The notes under the pieces were generated by a model. It did no database searches and was not told the origin of the DNA. It saw only the letters and a program-made list of their open reading frames with translations. From Amoebophrya sp. A120 (lineage: Eukaryota > Sar > Dinophyceae > Syndiniales > Amoebophryaceae): a DNA stretch of 64,000 nucleotides. The first letter of the stretch is position 1; every line of letters starts with the position of its first letter. Below, piece by piece: positions 40,333 to 50,457 of the stretch. A program made the position numbers and the translations under genes. Location: assembly GCA_905178155.1 (NCBI GenBank), contig CAJINV010000003.1, positions 3,503,600-3,567,599 of the forward strand, given 5' to 3'.

Positions 40333-41108
40333 CTTTGATTAATGTTTCGCGCGGCCTAAATACAGGTGAGGCATTGCATCTCGAGGATGGTCAGCACCGC
40401 AATCATTGACACTACAGGCAGGTCCCGAAATCGAAGTAGAAGATGGATATTTACACGGCAAGCTACTCATCACATCTTAAGCACTCACCGTTACATTGGG
40501 GCTAGCACTTCTCATCGGATTCTTTATTGCCAGCTCGTCCTAGTGTCTTCAAGTGGCGCAGGCGCACTCACGTTTTATTGCAGCTACGTCCTCCCGGGAA
40601 CCGACAGACACAAGCGGCACGCTGAGATTCAAAATGAACGCCTAGGCGAGCTCCACCGCCAGCTCGACGCGATTGACTACCGATGATAGCAACCGCTCAA
40701 CGGCGTTTCATCGTACTTGACATTGATTTGCAACTAGCCACCAGCAAGCCACTCACCAAAAGCAAAACAAAGCGAAAGTTTACAGTCAATTACGAACTGC
40801 AAAAGGGCAAGTTCGATAGTACAGTACATTGATGATACACGTGGGAAGAACGAGCATGAATGAATCTACGTAGCAAAAACAAAACTTACAGCTTCCTACG
40901 ACAAACTACTTAATTTTGACAAGAACGCAAGCACAGAATGTTTGTTTCATACATGTAGTTCTTGTGCCGTGAACAACCATGACCATCTATCTACTCTACT
41001 TGGTAGTACATTAATTTTTCTCAGTAGTACAACTCGCACTCACAGATAGTACTTACAACAGGGTCGTTTGTAATGAAAGCATGTGCTTAAAAATCGTCGT
41101 TGGACTTA
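40333..41108. other. Intergenic stretch, no gene seen
   Basis: About 775 AT-rich bases between the hydrophobic-protein start and the PX-gene stop. No frame with coding character, no repeat and no RNA gene found. Confidence 0.5.
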
Positions 41109-42977
41109 TCACCCCATATCGCTGTCGGAATATCCTTCGAATCCGCTCGTGCCGGAGCTTAGCCTCGGCATCCCGAAACCCATGCGATTTGACGACGTTG
41201 ACATACTATTCTCCCTCTCCCGGTGTGGAGGCACCCCGGAACTATTTGCCTGCGATGGTCAACATGATCATTTTTTTATGCAAGAATGCAAGGAGCACGG
41301 GTCGAATAGTAGTAGAAGAAAGATTCCACCCAATCGCAACTGAATGAATCCTATAAATATCCTTCGTCCGTTCGTACTTTTAGCAAAGGCAAGTGAATCA
41401 AGTGACTTACGTAAGATCCCGCCCGCTGCATGCGACTACTGGGTCCAGGGCTTTGCTCGCCACTGACATCGCGTCGCTTCAGATGGCTGCCCGGACGGTG
41501 ATCCCCCTGCTGCTCGAAGTTATCTCCACGGTGATCGCGCAACGTGGAGTTGGATGACATAGGTCGCTCGCTTCGATGGGAACTCCGCGCACTTTGTCGT
41601 ATGCTCTCTAGGGCACCAGCAGGATCGGTCGTCACATCGTGCACGCAATTCGTACATATCCGCTTCAATAATTGGTCAACCTGCAGCAAAGCATCAAATC
41701 GCGTTTTCAAACGGTTCACGTTTCTAATATCTGTAACGGCATCAAAACGTGCAAGTATGTCGCGCGCATAAAGGCAAGGAATCACTCTCATCGAGTCAAC
41801 AGATTTTCATTTTCTTTCAAAGCTGCAGCGTTTCTTTGTGAAAATAAAAGTACCTGCTGTGGGGAGTTCCCTGCTTCGGCCAGAATGTCTTCTAGACTCG
41901 GAGCGAGCAAGCGGATGCGTAGCACGTCGTCGTTTTTTCCACTGTAGTTGCTACACGATATGCTGAGATCGTAGGACTCGCTTGGTCTTCCGAGTACCAG
42001 ATTGAAACGCATGTTTTTCCCGCTGTTTTCCAGCCGATCCTCGCGGAGAAACACGAGGCTCTCTGAGGAGAACCCAATTTGCCGGACCTGCTTTATCACG
42101 AGGTGGTAGAAAAGTGCTGGCGTTCCTTTCTTTTCTCGTTTTTTCTCTATCAACTTCGCCTGTGCTGGCCCAATCTCGCACACCGCATATACCTGGCGTT
42201 GTACACAACGAGGGAAAAAGTTGTAAAAGTCGGCAACAGCATAGATCGATGCATGACTTTCTTCTATTTGGAAGATTAGATTTTTTGCACGCAGTGGTTG
42301 AAATTACCAACCTAGCATCTACCTAGTAATGCCTGATCACGATGCGGCATATGCAGTTCCGCCGATTCTCTGTCTCTAACAAAAGACTGACAACGGAAAT
42401 TTCGCGTCGCATCCGGTACCTGGTCAGCCTGGTGTATGCCGAAGGAGCAAACCCGGAAGTGCGGCAGCGCGTCTGCCCCCGGCGGCTCGATTTCGAGCAG
42501 CTTTCCTAATTCTTGGCTGCAGCGCAAGTTTGGGTACAGCAGGAGCTTGTCGAAGTATGCCTGCAACTTTCGGAGGCGGCTCTGCACCTGCTGCTCCGTG
42601 TTGAAGAGTGCGTTGGACCACACTTTGGGCGGAAACTCGGGTATGCTCTCCATGTAGGGTCCGAACTTAGCTGCGATTTGCCGATGTGCCTCCTCCATTT
42701 CGGAGTACCGTTTTTTGACCGTCCAGGACGCCAATACCACACTGCGGGACTCATGCACCTCCCCGTCCGGCCCGATCAGTGGCGGCAGGGACCGCACGAC
42801 CTCGCACTTCAGCATGTAGAGGACCGGAGTGCCAAGCTTGTACCGTGTGAACGTGACTTCGAGTCCTATGTTCTCAGAGAGCTGTTCTGGGAGATCCGCT
42901 ACCGTCTTTTGCGCGTCCGACATGATAGCCGAGTTCTTAGCCGTCGAACTACTTGCACCGCCCGTGGAGAACGCCAT
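41109..42977 (-). CDS. PX-domain (phox) phosphoinositide-binding protein, four exons
   Basis: Exons: 42977-42420, 42192-41854, 41680-41411 and 41249-41109 (TGA). All three introns are GT-AG and phase 0 (GTACCGGATG ... AACGCCAG; GTACTTTTAT ... GCTGCAG; GTAAGTCACT ... ATCGCAG), and the joined frame is 436 codons. Exon 1 encodes a PX domain at about residues 35-165. It includes the basic/aromatic VKKRYSEMEEAHRQI (the conserved R-Y/F-S-E core), the Pro-rich loop SIPEFPPKVW and the following helices LRKLQAYFDKLLLYP. PX domains bind phosphoinositides, usually PI3P, and target proteins to endosomes. Exon 2 (FYHLVIKQVRQIGFSSESLV ...) looks like a beta-rich, possibly lipid-binding or C2-like region. 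The C-terminus is Ser/Gly/Arg-rich and disordered. There is no BAR domain, so it is not a classical sorting nexin. Confidence 0.85.
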
Positions 42978-44271
42978 GACACTATGTCTTTCTCTGTTTT
43001 CGATCTGGCTCCGCCTCGGGTTTCAGAAAATGAAATGATACATGCGAAACGAGGACCCTGACGGCGCGGGAACAAGTGCTAAGTTGTTCAAAATCGCCTC
43101 TTAATAGCCCTCATGGAGGGCCTCGGAATCGATTTTGTCTTCAATAAACATTTTCAGTCTATCGGTCTACTTGTACATCTATTTACAACTTTTGTGTCAC
43201 AAGAAATATCCGGACTATGGAAAATCAAAAGTTCGAGTCTCACACCGCCAAATAACATCAGCTCTTCGCGTCGCGCTTCGATGTAGCTATCTAAAGAAGT
43301 TGGTGCCTTCCCTCATCTAGGTGCCAACATCATGTTACACATTTATTAGCGTATTTGTATTTCTGGAGTCGAGAGCGAAAGTAATTTATCCAAATAGTGA
43401 CTCATCTCTTGTTTTGTGAACAAATTGAGCAACCGTAAAATAAGCGAGAGCTCTTTTAGGAACAACATATCTATCAGGACATCTCACTCTGGGACATTTC
43501 TTCAATGAAGTATGCGATCCAAATTTTTCGCTTTATCTTCGATCCGATGTGTCTTTTTCCTCCACTCCATTCGGTGGAGACCAGCTCCCACTCGATTCTT
43601 TGTTCGAGTGCGCACACATTGGGTAAACCCAGAACAATCACGACGAGGCAGGTCTCGAGAACAAAGATCAGCATCACGATGGGGAAATACGGAAGCGTTC
43701 CAGTGCTTTCGCTTCGTTTCCATAGCTGTCCAATTCTTTACAATTGGGTCGAGCGCGATGAAGAAATCGTAATCGATGAAAAATTGCAGTGGATAGGGTC
43801 CAGATACACCCAAAAAAATACAAATGAAGTTCCGCACAAGATTGGCGATCTTGTCGTTTTCACTATGTTTCGACGGTCGCGCAACAGCTACGTTTGTCAC
43901 CGACCGTCCGTTTGAAAGAGCGATGAGTAAGCACTTCGGTTGCATCCACCTATCGGTCAAGTGTACGGCTACGGCGCATGCATCTTTACATTCAGCGCGA
44001 TCCCCGTCATTCGGTCACATACAGCAGAGCTTTGCTGCCATAGTGGCGAGTTTCACTAGATTTCGTATGGTCGTATAAAAGGAGGTTTCTTGGAAACAAC
44101 CGTGATGCAATGACTCGTTAGATGTGGATGATTCTTGTTTGATTCTTCGGATGGATGCCGACTGGCCGTTTATATTCCTATTGCGGAAAGTAGAGACCTG
44201 TCTTCTCTAATTTTTGGGCAAGGTTCGCGACGAACAGGTAGAGGTCTCTTATTTCCAGGTCGAAAGATGAT
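42978..44271. other. Intergenic stretch, no gene seen
   Basis: About 1.3 kb before the kinase stop. The 43502-43960 (minus) and 43505-43915 (plus) frames overlap one another and neither has a motif. A GTTCGAGTCTC string near 43226 resembles a tRNA T-arm but no acceptor or anticodon arm pairs with it. Confidence 0.5.
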
Positions 44272-47200
44272 TTATGTCGAGGATCCCTTGCTGTCCAGCC
44301 TCTCGAGTAACCGGAGCGCCTCCTTAGCGGAGCTGAGACGCTGGTGCTCGTCGAAGTGTAACAATTTGCGGCACAAGTGGCGACTGTCCGGATCAGGAAT
44401 GAACCGCGCCAGCCGACGGTCCACTTCCGGGTCGTCGCGGAGAAGGTTGTACCATTCCCAGCTGAGTTCGTGAAACAGCCGGCGCAGGCCTTCTTCAGTG
44501 CAGTCTGTGCGACTTCGCGCCGAACAAGTGGCCTTGATGTTCTCCCGCCACTTCCGCGACCAGGGCCAGTAGTTCGTGGTCTCGAGGTGGAAGAAAATGA
44601 TCCCCACGGCCCACAGGTCATTCAAGGGCGAGATCACGCGGCGCTCGCTCACCATCATTTCGGGGGCCAGGTACTCGGCGGTGCCCTGGATTGTCGCGGT
44701 GGGTGTAACTCCCGGAATGCGCCTATCCCTATCGGCGGGCAGGACCGGAAACAAAGTCGGATGCAAAAAGTACGTCGCGTTCGACGTCCTTGCTGCACTG
44801 GCCGCGTGAATCACCTGCTGCACCGCGGCAGTGGTTGCGGTGGCCAAAAGGGTCGTGGACGGCACGGATCCGACGGCCGCAGGGTTGTTCAATATCGTGG
44901 TACGAGTGAACGGTCGTGTAATGTGTCCCTGAGCAATGTGCGAGCCGATGTCGGAGGGTCCCGGAGGCGGTGGCGGTACGTGCTGCTGCCAAGTAGATCT
45001 GTTTTGCGAAAGCACTCCTTCGCCTCCGACGACCGCAAGGGCGCTCGTCTGTGGTGCTTGCTGCGCGTGGCGGCTTCCAACTGGCGCACTCTGGAGACTA
45101 CTCGCGATCGTGTTTGCCCCTCCTGTTGCTGCTGGCGCAGCCGCTCCCGCGCTGGCGTGCCGCGCTGACAAGGAGGAAGAGGCAGCTCCAGCTGCAGGCC
45201 CTGGCTGCATCCGCGTCCGCATCGCAGCTGCTATAATGTTAGGTGGCTGCGTCTGTCGAGGAGGTTGGTGCAACGTAGTTCTTGTCCTCACCGGGTCGTC
45301 CTCATCGACACTGAAGGGCTGCTGTGGGTGATGCATATTGTGGTACGTCCGAAGCCCCTGCAGGACGGACTGGATGCGACCACGCTTCTCCCAGTAGGCA
45401 AGGGCTTCGTAGGGCGTCACAAATTCGAAGTCGATCAGCATCGCCTCCTTCACCGAACCCGTTTCCTCGTCCACGTCCAAGACGAAATTCTGCAGCTTGA
45501 CGTCGGTGTGGACGAGACCGTTCTCATGCATGTGCTGGACCGCGCTGAGGACACCCTTCATGATGCGCCTCTTCTCCTCGTGCATGTTGTTGGGTAGGGA
45601 CTGCGGGCACGTACTGCTCGAGGCGGAGCCCCCACCGCCACCGCTGTCGACGAACATCGGCACCGTGCTGGTCGCGTCCATCGTGTTGACCGCCGAAAGC
45701 AGGGGCGTCGTGTGTAGTTCCTGTGTAGTTGAGCTTGCGCCGGAACCATGCGGAACAAGTGGTACGGACGAGGCAACGCTTGAAGCGAGGGGTGCAGCGG
45801 CAGAAATAGAAGACCCAGGGCCCGGACTTGGACTTGTTGCCCACACGGGCTGCTGGTGCGGCACCGAAACAAGCGGCTGAGCTGCGCTTGGAGTTACCAA
45901 TGTCGGGCGTGTCATCGGGTGTAGCGGCCTGTGCTGCATGGGTGCTGGTGGCGGTTGTACTGGATCGAGAACCGAAGAACCTCCCACCTGATGCCCGGGT
46001 GGAGAGGGCCCATGGAGTGGCACCGCTGTTGGTAACGCGGCGCGATAGGCGGGGGGTAACGGACTACGGTCGAGCTGTCGAATTGGTGAGCGCGACTCGT
46101 GTCCTCTTCGGAATACCGGTAGCGTTCTCCGCACGTTCGCAGGAGCACCACCGCCTCGCAGGCCACACATTGCCAACTGTCTTGGACCACACGAGCTGCA
46201 ACCGGCGGCACACATCGTGCCTGCAGTCGACATGTCGGGGCTCGGAGCGTCCGCTTGGGGCAGCACAAACGTACTACCTGGAGTTGTGGCTACTAATGCA
46301 GGGCTTGTTGCGCTTGTCCTTGTTGTGACAGCAGTTCTCAACATATTAGGATGTTGCGAATGGCGAACTGAATACGCAGCTCCTGGTGCGCTGCGAACTT
46401 GAAGCCTGGACGCGGAGGCAGCAGCCAAGCTGCTTGCTGAGGGTGGATACGTCGCAGTAGGGCTACTTGCAACAGCGGCAGAAATAAAATGGTGGTGACC
46501 ACCTCCCAGTCCCCAATACGGCGTCCTACTCCTGCTATGCGCAGTAGATGTTGAAGTACCTCCTGGAACGCCCACTGTTTGCCTGCGTTGTGCGTCTGCG
46601 CCCGGGGGTGGCGACCGCGACTGCTGCAATTGTCGCGTCGGCGTCCAGTGAGGAGCTGGCAACCCACGCTGTAGCATATAAAGCGCTTGTGGAACCGTCC
46701 CAGGAGCTGCCGCACCCGCAAGGCTGCTACTAGCTGCTTGTGCACGCACCGGCGGCCTGCTGGGCGACGTTGCAGGGGAAAGGCCCGTGCAGCTGGTCGT
46801 GGTTGTACTAGACGGACCAAGTACGACCTGTGGATGAACAGCACGCGACAAATCCTGGTCCAGTACGACCGGCGTCTGCTGCTGATGCTGCTGCTCCACG
46901 ACCTGCTGTTGCGCCAGTACATCTTCCATGTGGCAGCTCGTGGGAGAGGAAGACGTGCGCAGTTCGACCCCTCCGCCTCCGAGCGTCGCGCTCACCCCTG
47001 CACCACCCGCGCTGGCCGATACGGATCCGATAGGGTGATGCACTGCAACCGCAGTTCGGGGTACCAGACCGCGGGTTCGTGCAGCTGCGACCCGTTGTCG
47101 TGATAGCCAGGTGAGCAATGTTCCACCGCGGATGTAGGGCATTTCCATGACAAACCAGTGGTTCTCGACGTCCTCGTACACGCGGTTGATCGGGACTACA

Positions 47201-50200
47201 TTGGGGTGCGGAGGCAAATTCAACATCGCCGTTAAAGCGCGCCGCTTACTCGCCGAGGCCTCGACAAGCTTGAGCACTACCAGCTGTCCGGTTTCACGAT
47301 CAACAGCCACACTTAAATGCTGCTGCTCGAAATCCTCAGTGTTGGAAGTGGTCGATTCGTCGTTTCCTACCTCCGCGAGATCGAGATCAGCATCGCTCGT
47401 CGCTTCGTCTTCGCGCGACATCGTGTGGTCGTCCTCTCCGTGGTCTCGTCCAGCTGTAGTGCGCCCGCCCGTAGCGCCTGCCCGTTGTTGTTCACCGCCA
47501 CTGCTAGAGAAGACTGCGTCAAGGTTGTTAGTGGCACCGTCGTTCCCCGAAGCAGATTCCATGTCGAGCGCGCTGTCAACTCGATTGTACAAATTGTCGA
47601 GGTCCACGATGTTGTCGATCCGAATGAAGCCCTTGCTCACCGCGCCTTGTTCTCGTGGTTTCTCCTGTGCCTGCTGCGATGCCTGACGTTGAGCGCTTGA
47701 GGTAGTTGTAGTACCTCCTGGTGCTGCAGCTGACGTGCTTGCGGGCAGCTGCACTGGTGAAGCAGTGTGACTGATTCGCGCAGTTGGAGGTGGATTCGCA
47801 CTTTCCATGTGGTCTGCCGGAACGACGGATGACGCCTCCCCAGACGCTGAAGAGCTGAGCGCCCCGTCTTGCAGGTCGTGAAGAGGCATGATCTCCTGTG
47901 CAAATTGCACCATCGTGGTGCTGCCAGCAGGATCGAAAGACGTGGTACTTTGCATTGCCCCGTCGTCCTCGTCCTGTTGGGCAACCATTCCTGGCGTTGC
48001 AGCGGACGAGAACGAGGCCACTGGGCTTTGTTGGGCAGGCATTGGAGTGTGCCTCGTACGCGATGCTCTTGGGCCCTCAAATGAGGACTCTGATGAAGAA
48101 CCTCGCAATTGCGAGTTGTGCTTGCGGATTCGGCGTCTGCTACCGTCACTGTGGTCTTCGTGCTCCGTGGACCGCCCACGGGAGACGCGGCTTTGACTAT
48201 CCTCACCCGATGACATTGTGTGCTGCTCTGCTCCACCTGCGAGTGTAGAAGTACCTTGGACAGCTGCTTCTTGGAGGGGACCTCCACTTGTCGCGAAGAC
48301 TTGTTGACGGTCGAGACTACTACCGCTACCCAGGGGGGGATCTGAAAGTGACCGCGGCCAAAGAATCGTCGCTCCTTGTTGATTATTCATATTCGGTGAA
48401 AATGATTCGTCCTCGGAAGAAAAAAGCGAAGACTCATGACGCTCGTGCTCCCGTCGAGAGGAGGGGGAGCTGGGCGAAGGAGGCTCCAGAGGCAAAGACG
48501 AAGACGCAGGGCCACCGGCATCATTGCGCGGGCCTTGCGCTTGCGACGAGGAAGCAGTGCCCCCGCCTTCCTGCTGTTCTTGTCCTCGACCACTGTCGCG
48601 AAAAGCGCCCTCCTCCGCACCAGCACGGCTCGACGACGCGGCTGTACTAGCTCTTGGTCTTCGGCCGCGACCCGTGCCTGTTCTGGCGCGGCGGTTTGTT
48701 CTCGCTTTCATCAACACTGCCGGTAACAATTGTGGGCCTTGCTGGGTCTGTTCCTGTGAGGAGATCTGCTGGGGATCGCGCGAGGAACACTTTGTCCTGC
48801 GGGACACTGCAGTCTCGCTGCTGCTACGTGGTTTGCTAGTACTAGCTTTGGCTCGCACGGCCCCTTTCCCTGGAAACAACTGCGTTCCGGTGGTGGTGCT
48901 GGGCACTTGTTGCGCCAGCGGCCGCGCGCCGCCTTCTTCAAGCTCCGAGCTGCGCGGGGTGCAACTGCGACACGGCTCCGGCGCGCCCACCAAAGCCAGA
49001 TCTCCCCAAGCCTCGAGGACGGAAGCCATGCTGGCCATGCGCGGTTGGTGGGGTGCACACACATTCCACGCCGGGAAAGGTTCTGTGGTGGGCACAATTG
49101 GTATCGTGGCACTGGCGCCTCGTGCAGCTGGCCCGACAATGCTAGTCCCGGCTACCGAGGCAGATGAAGTAGCAGTCGACGTGCTGCCGTTGCCGGCAGC
49201 GATCAGCGCGATTGGTGCAACAAGTGGGCTTGCGGGGACAACTGCGTCCTCGCTCAACATAGAGGGTTGCAACGGTTGCTCCAATGGCATAAATGCAGCT
49301 CCTTCGACATTTGTTCCGCATGATCCACTAGGCCGGGCGCTCGCCCATGGAGCCGTCGCTCCCCGTTGCTGAATGTTGCAAGATGAAACTCCAGGTCCTT
49401 GGTCACCGCTGCTCGGATCAGCTCCACCCGCTATGGTGGCGCTTCGAGCAAACATTTCTGGAAGCCCGTTCATCTGATCATCACCACTACTCTGTTCTTG
49501 CTGGTGCTGTGCGTCTACTTCCACCTCGACCTCCCTCTCATCCATACTGCTCGCAGGACTACAGGAACTCGAGCTTGAATTGCTGTCCTCCGCTGCCGCC
49601 CAAGCACAATAAGAGGGATTCGGCGCTGGTGGCAAGGCCGACTCTGAGCTTGCCGCGCTCCCGCCACCGCTTGCACCTTCCCCGGAGCTGCTCGTCCCGG
49701 CCTCCGCCAGCGACGAAGAAGAGCCGCTCGGTGTACTGCGTGCGTAAACTACCACAATTTCGCTTCTTGTGGCGAGGGCCATCATGTTTGCGAAATACGT
49801 GCACAATAAGATGTGCCCGCGTCTCACTGGGAGCCGGATCCGCTTGATGTTGTTCTCGTTTTCTCTACTGGATGAAGAGCCGTGTGGTCCGGCAGTACAT
49901 CGGACGCGAGTTGGCAGCGAAGTAGTTCTGCTCATATTCCGAAGAGAATACGAACCCGCTGAAAAGAACTCTGCCAAAGAGGACGATGAAGAAGATGTTG
50001 CTGGTCGACTTGTTGCATCGGTGAGGCGTGTGGAGTGGTCAATAGTCCTTTTCAATGGCAAAGTCCGGGGTCCGGTTTGCGATGTTGATGAGCAGCAGCA
50101 CGCGCTCCTGTTCTTCGTTGAGGAAATAGATGAGGCGGATTTGGCCTGTATTTTTTTCTCTTGTTCCTTGGTGTAGTTGTCGTAGTAGTTCTGGTCTACA

Positions 50201-50457
50201 ATATAAGGAGGTCTGGACTCAGTCTCGGAACAAGCGACGCTGGCGTAGCTCATCGGGTATGCTTGTTGTCTCGCGCCGGAGGTCGGCGTGTCTTCTGATG
50301 AAGCTGTCCCGCCGCCGCCGGGCTCGGGGTCGCAAAAAGATGCTACTCTTTCGTCTCCTCGTCCTTGCTCGCACCTCCTTCGCTGTCCGGGCGTAAAAAC
50401 ATGATAATGTTGGAGCCCTCCCACCCTGCTCAGTGGCGATGCCAAGTGAATCGTCAT
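44272..50457 (-). CDS. 2061-residue divergent Ser/Thr protein kinase with very large inserts
   Basis: A single frame from an ATG at 50457. The first ~1000 residues are Ser/Gly/Ala/Glu/Gln-rich and disordered. The kinase fold then appears in pieces. The N-lobe is near residues 1045-1110 (VVLKLVEA with the beta3 Lys, HPNVVPINRVYED, HWFVMEMPYIRGGTLLTWL). A ~500-residue Pro/Ser/Thr-rich insert follows. The catalytic loop HTDVKLQNFVLD lies near 1650 and the metal-binding LIDFEFVTPYE near 1674. A second ~200-residue insert precedes GTAEYLAPEMM (about 1925) and DLWAVGIIFFHL. The catalytic Asp, Lys and Asn are present. However HRD is HTD, DFG is DFE, there is no glycine-rich loop, and the alpha-C Glu is not evident, so activity is plausible but not assured. 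The C-lobe helices continue to the stop. No membrane segment was found. Confidence 0.82.
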   Translation of the reverse strand: MTIHLASPLSRVGGLQHYHVFTPGQRRRCEQGRGDERVASFCDPEPGGGGTASSEDTPTSGARQQAYPMSYASVACSETESRPPYIVDQNYYDNYTKEQEKKIQAKSASSISSTKNRSACCCSSTSQTGPRTLPLKRTIDHSTRLTDATSRPATSSSSSSLAEFFSAGSYSLRNMSRTTSLPTRVRCTAGPHGSSSSRENENNIKRIRLPVRRGHILLCTYFANMMALATRSEIVVVYARSTPSGSSSSLAEAGTSSSGEGASGGGSAASSESALPPAPNPSYCAWAAAEDSNSSSSSCSPASSMDEREVEVEVDAQHQQEQSSGDDQMNGLPEMFARSATIAGGADPSSGDQGPGVSSCNIQQRGATAPWASARPSGSCGTNVEGAAFMPLEQPLQPSMLSEDAVVPASPLVAPIALIAAGNGSTSTATSSASVAGTSIVGPAARGASATIPIVPTTEPFPAWNVCAPHQPRMASMASVLEAWGDLALVGAPEPCRSCTPRSSELEEGGARPLAQQVPSTTTGTQLFPGKGAVRAKASTSKPRSSSETAVSRRTKCSSRDPQQISSQEQTQQGPQLLPAVLMKARTNRRARTGTGRGRRPRASTAASSSRAGAEEGAFRDSGRGQEQQEGGGTASSSQAQGPRNDAGGPASSSLPLEPPSPSSPSSRREHERHESSLFSSEDESFSPNMNNQQGATILWPRSLSDPPLGSGSSLDRQQVFATSGGPLQEAAVQGTSTLAGGAEQHTMSSGEDSQSRVSRGRSTEHEDHSDGSRRRIRKHNSQLRGSSSESSFEGPRASRTRHTPMPAQQSPVASFSSAATPGMVAQQDEDDGAMQSTTSFDPAGSTTMVQFAQEIMPLHDLQDGALSSSASGEASSVVPADHMESANPPPTARISHTASPVQLPASTSAAAPGGTTTTSSAQRQASQQAQEKPREQGAVSKGFIRIDNIVDLDNLYNRVDSALDMESASGNDGATNNLDAVFSSSGGEQQRAGATGGRTTAGRDHGEDDHTMSREDEATSDADLDLAEVGNDESTTSNTEDFEQQHLSVAVDRETGQLVVLKLVEASASKRRALTAMLNLPPHPNVVPINRVYEDVENHWFVMEMPYIRGGTLLTWLSRQRVAAARTRGLVPRTAVAVHHPIGSVSASAGGAGVSATLGGGGVELRTSSSPTSCHMEDVLAQQQVVEQQHQQQTPVVLDQDLSRAVHPQVVLGPSSTTTTSCTGLSPATSPSRPPVRAQAASSSLAGAAAPGTVPQALYMLQRGLPAPHWTPTRQLQQSRSPPPGADAQRRQTVGVPGGTSTSTAHSRSRTPYWGLGGGHHHFISAAVASSPTATYPPSASSLAAASASRLQVRSAPGAAYSVRHSQHPNMLRTAVTTRTSATSPALVATTPGSTFVLPQADAPSPDMSTAGTMCAAGCSSCGPRQLAMCGLRGGGAPANVRRTLPVFRRGHESRSPIRQLDRSPLPPAYRAALPTAVPLHGPSPPGHQVGGSSVLDPVQPPPAPMQHRPLHPMTRPTLVTPSAAQPLVSVPHQQPVWATSPSPGPGSSISAAAPLASSVASSVPLVPHGSGASSTTQELHTTPLLSAVNTMDATSTVPMFVDSGGGGGSASSSTCPQSLPNNMHEEKRRIMKGVLSAVQHMHENGLVHTDVKLQNFVLDVDEETGSVKEAMLIDFEFVTPYEALAYWEKRGRIQSVLQGLRTYHNMHHPQQPFSVDEDDPVRTRTTLHQPPRQTQPPNIIAAAMRTRMQPGPAAGAASSSLSARHASAGAAAPAATGGANTIASSLQSAPVGSRHAQQAPQTSALAVVGGEGVLSQNRSTWQQHVPPPPPGPSDIGSHIAQGHITRPFTRTTILNNPAAVGSVPSTTLLATATTAAVQQVIHAASAARTSNATYFLHPTLFPVLPADRDRRIPGVTPTATIQGTAEYLAPEMMVSERRVISPLNDLWAVGIIFFHLETTNYWPWSRKWRENIKATCSARSRTDCTEEGLRRLFHELSWEWYNLLRDDPEVDRRLARFIPDPDSRHLCRKLLHFDEHQRLSSAKEALRLLERLDSKGSST

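Noticed and set aside
43216-43246. tRNA-like T-arm (GTTCGAGTCTC followed by CCGCCA)
   Set aside because: No D-arm, anticodon arm or matching 5' acceptor strand is found upstream within normal tRNA length.
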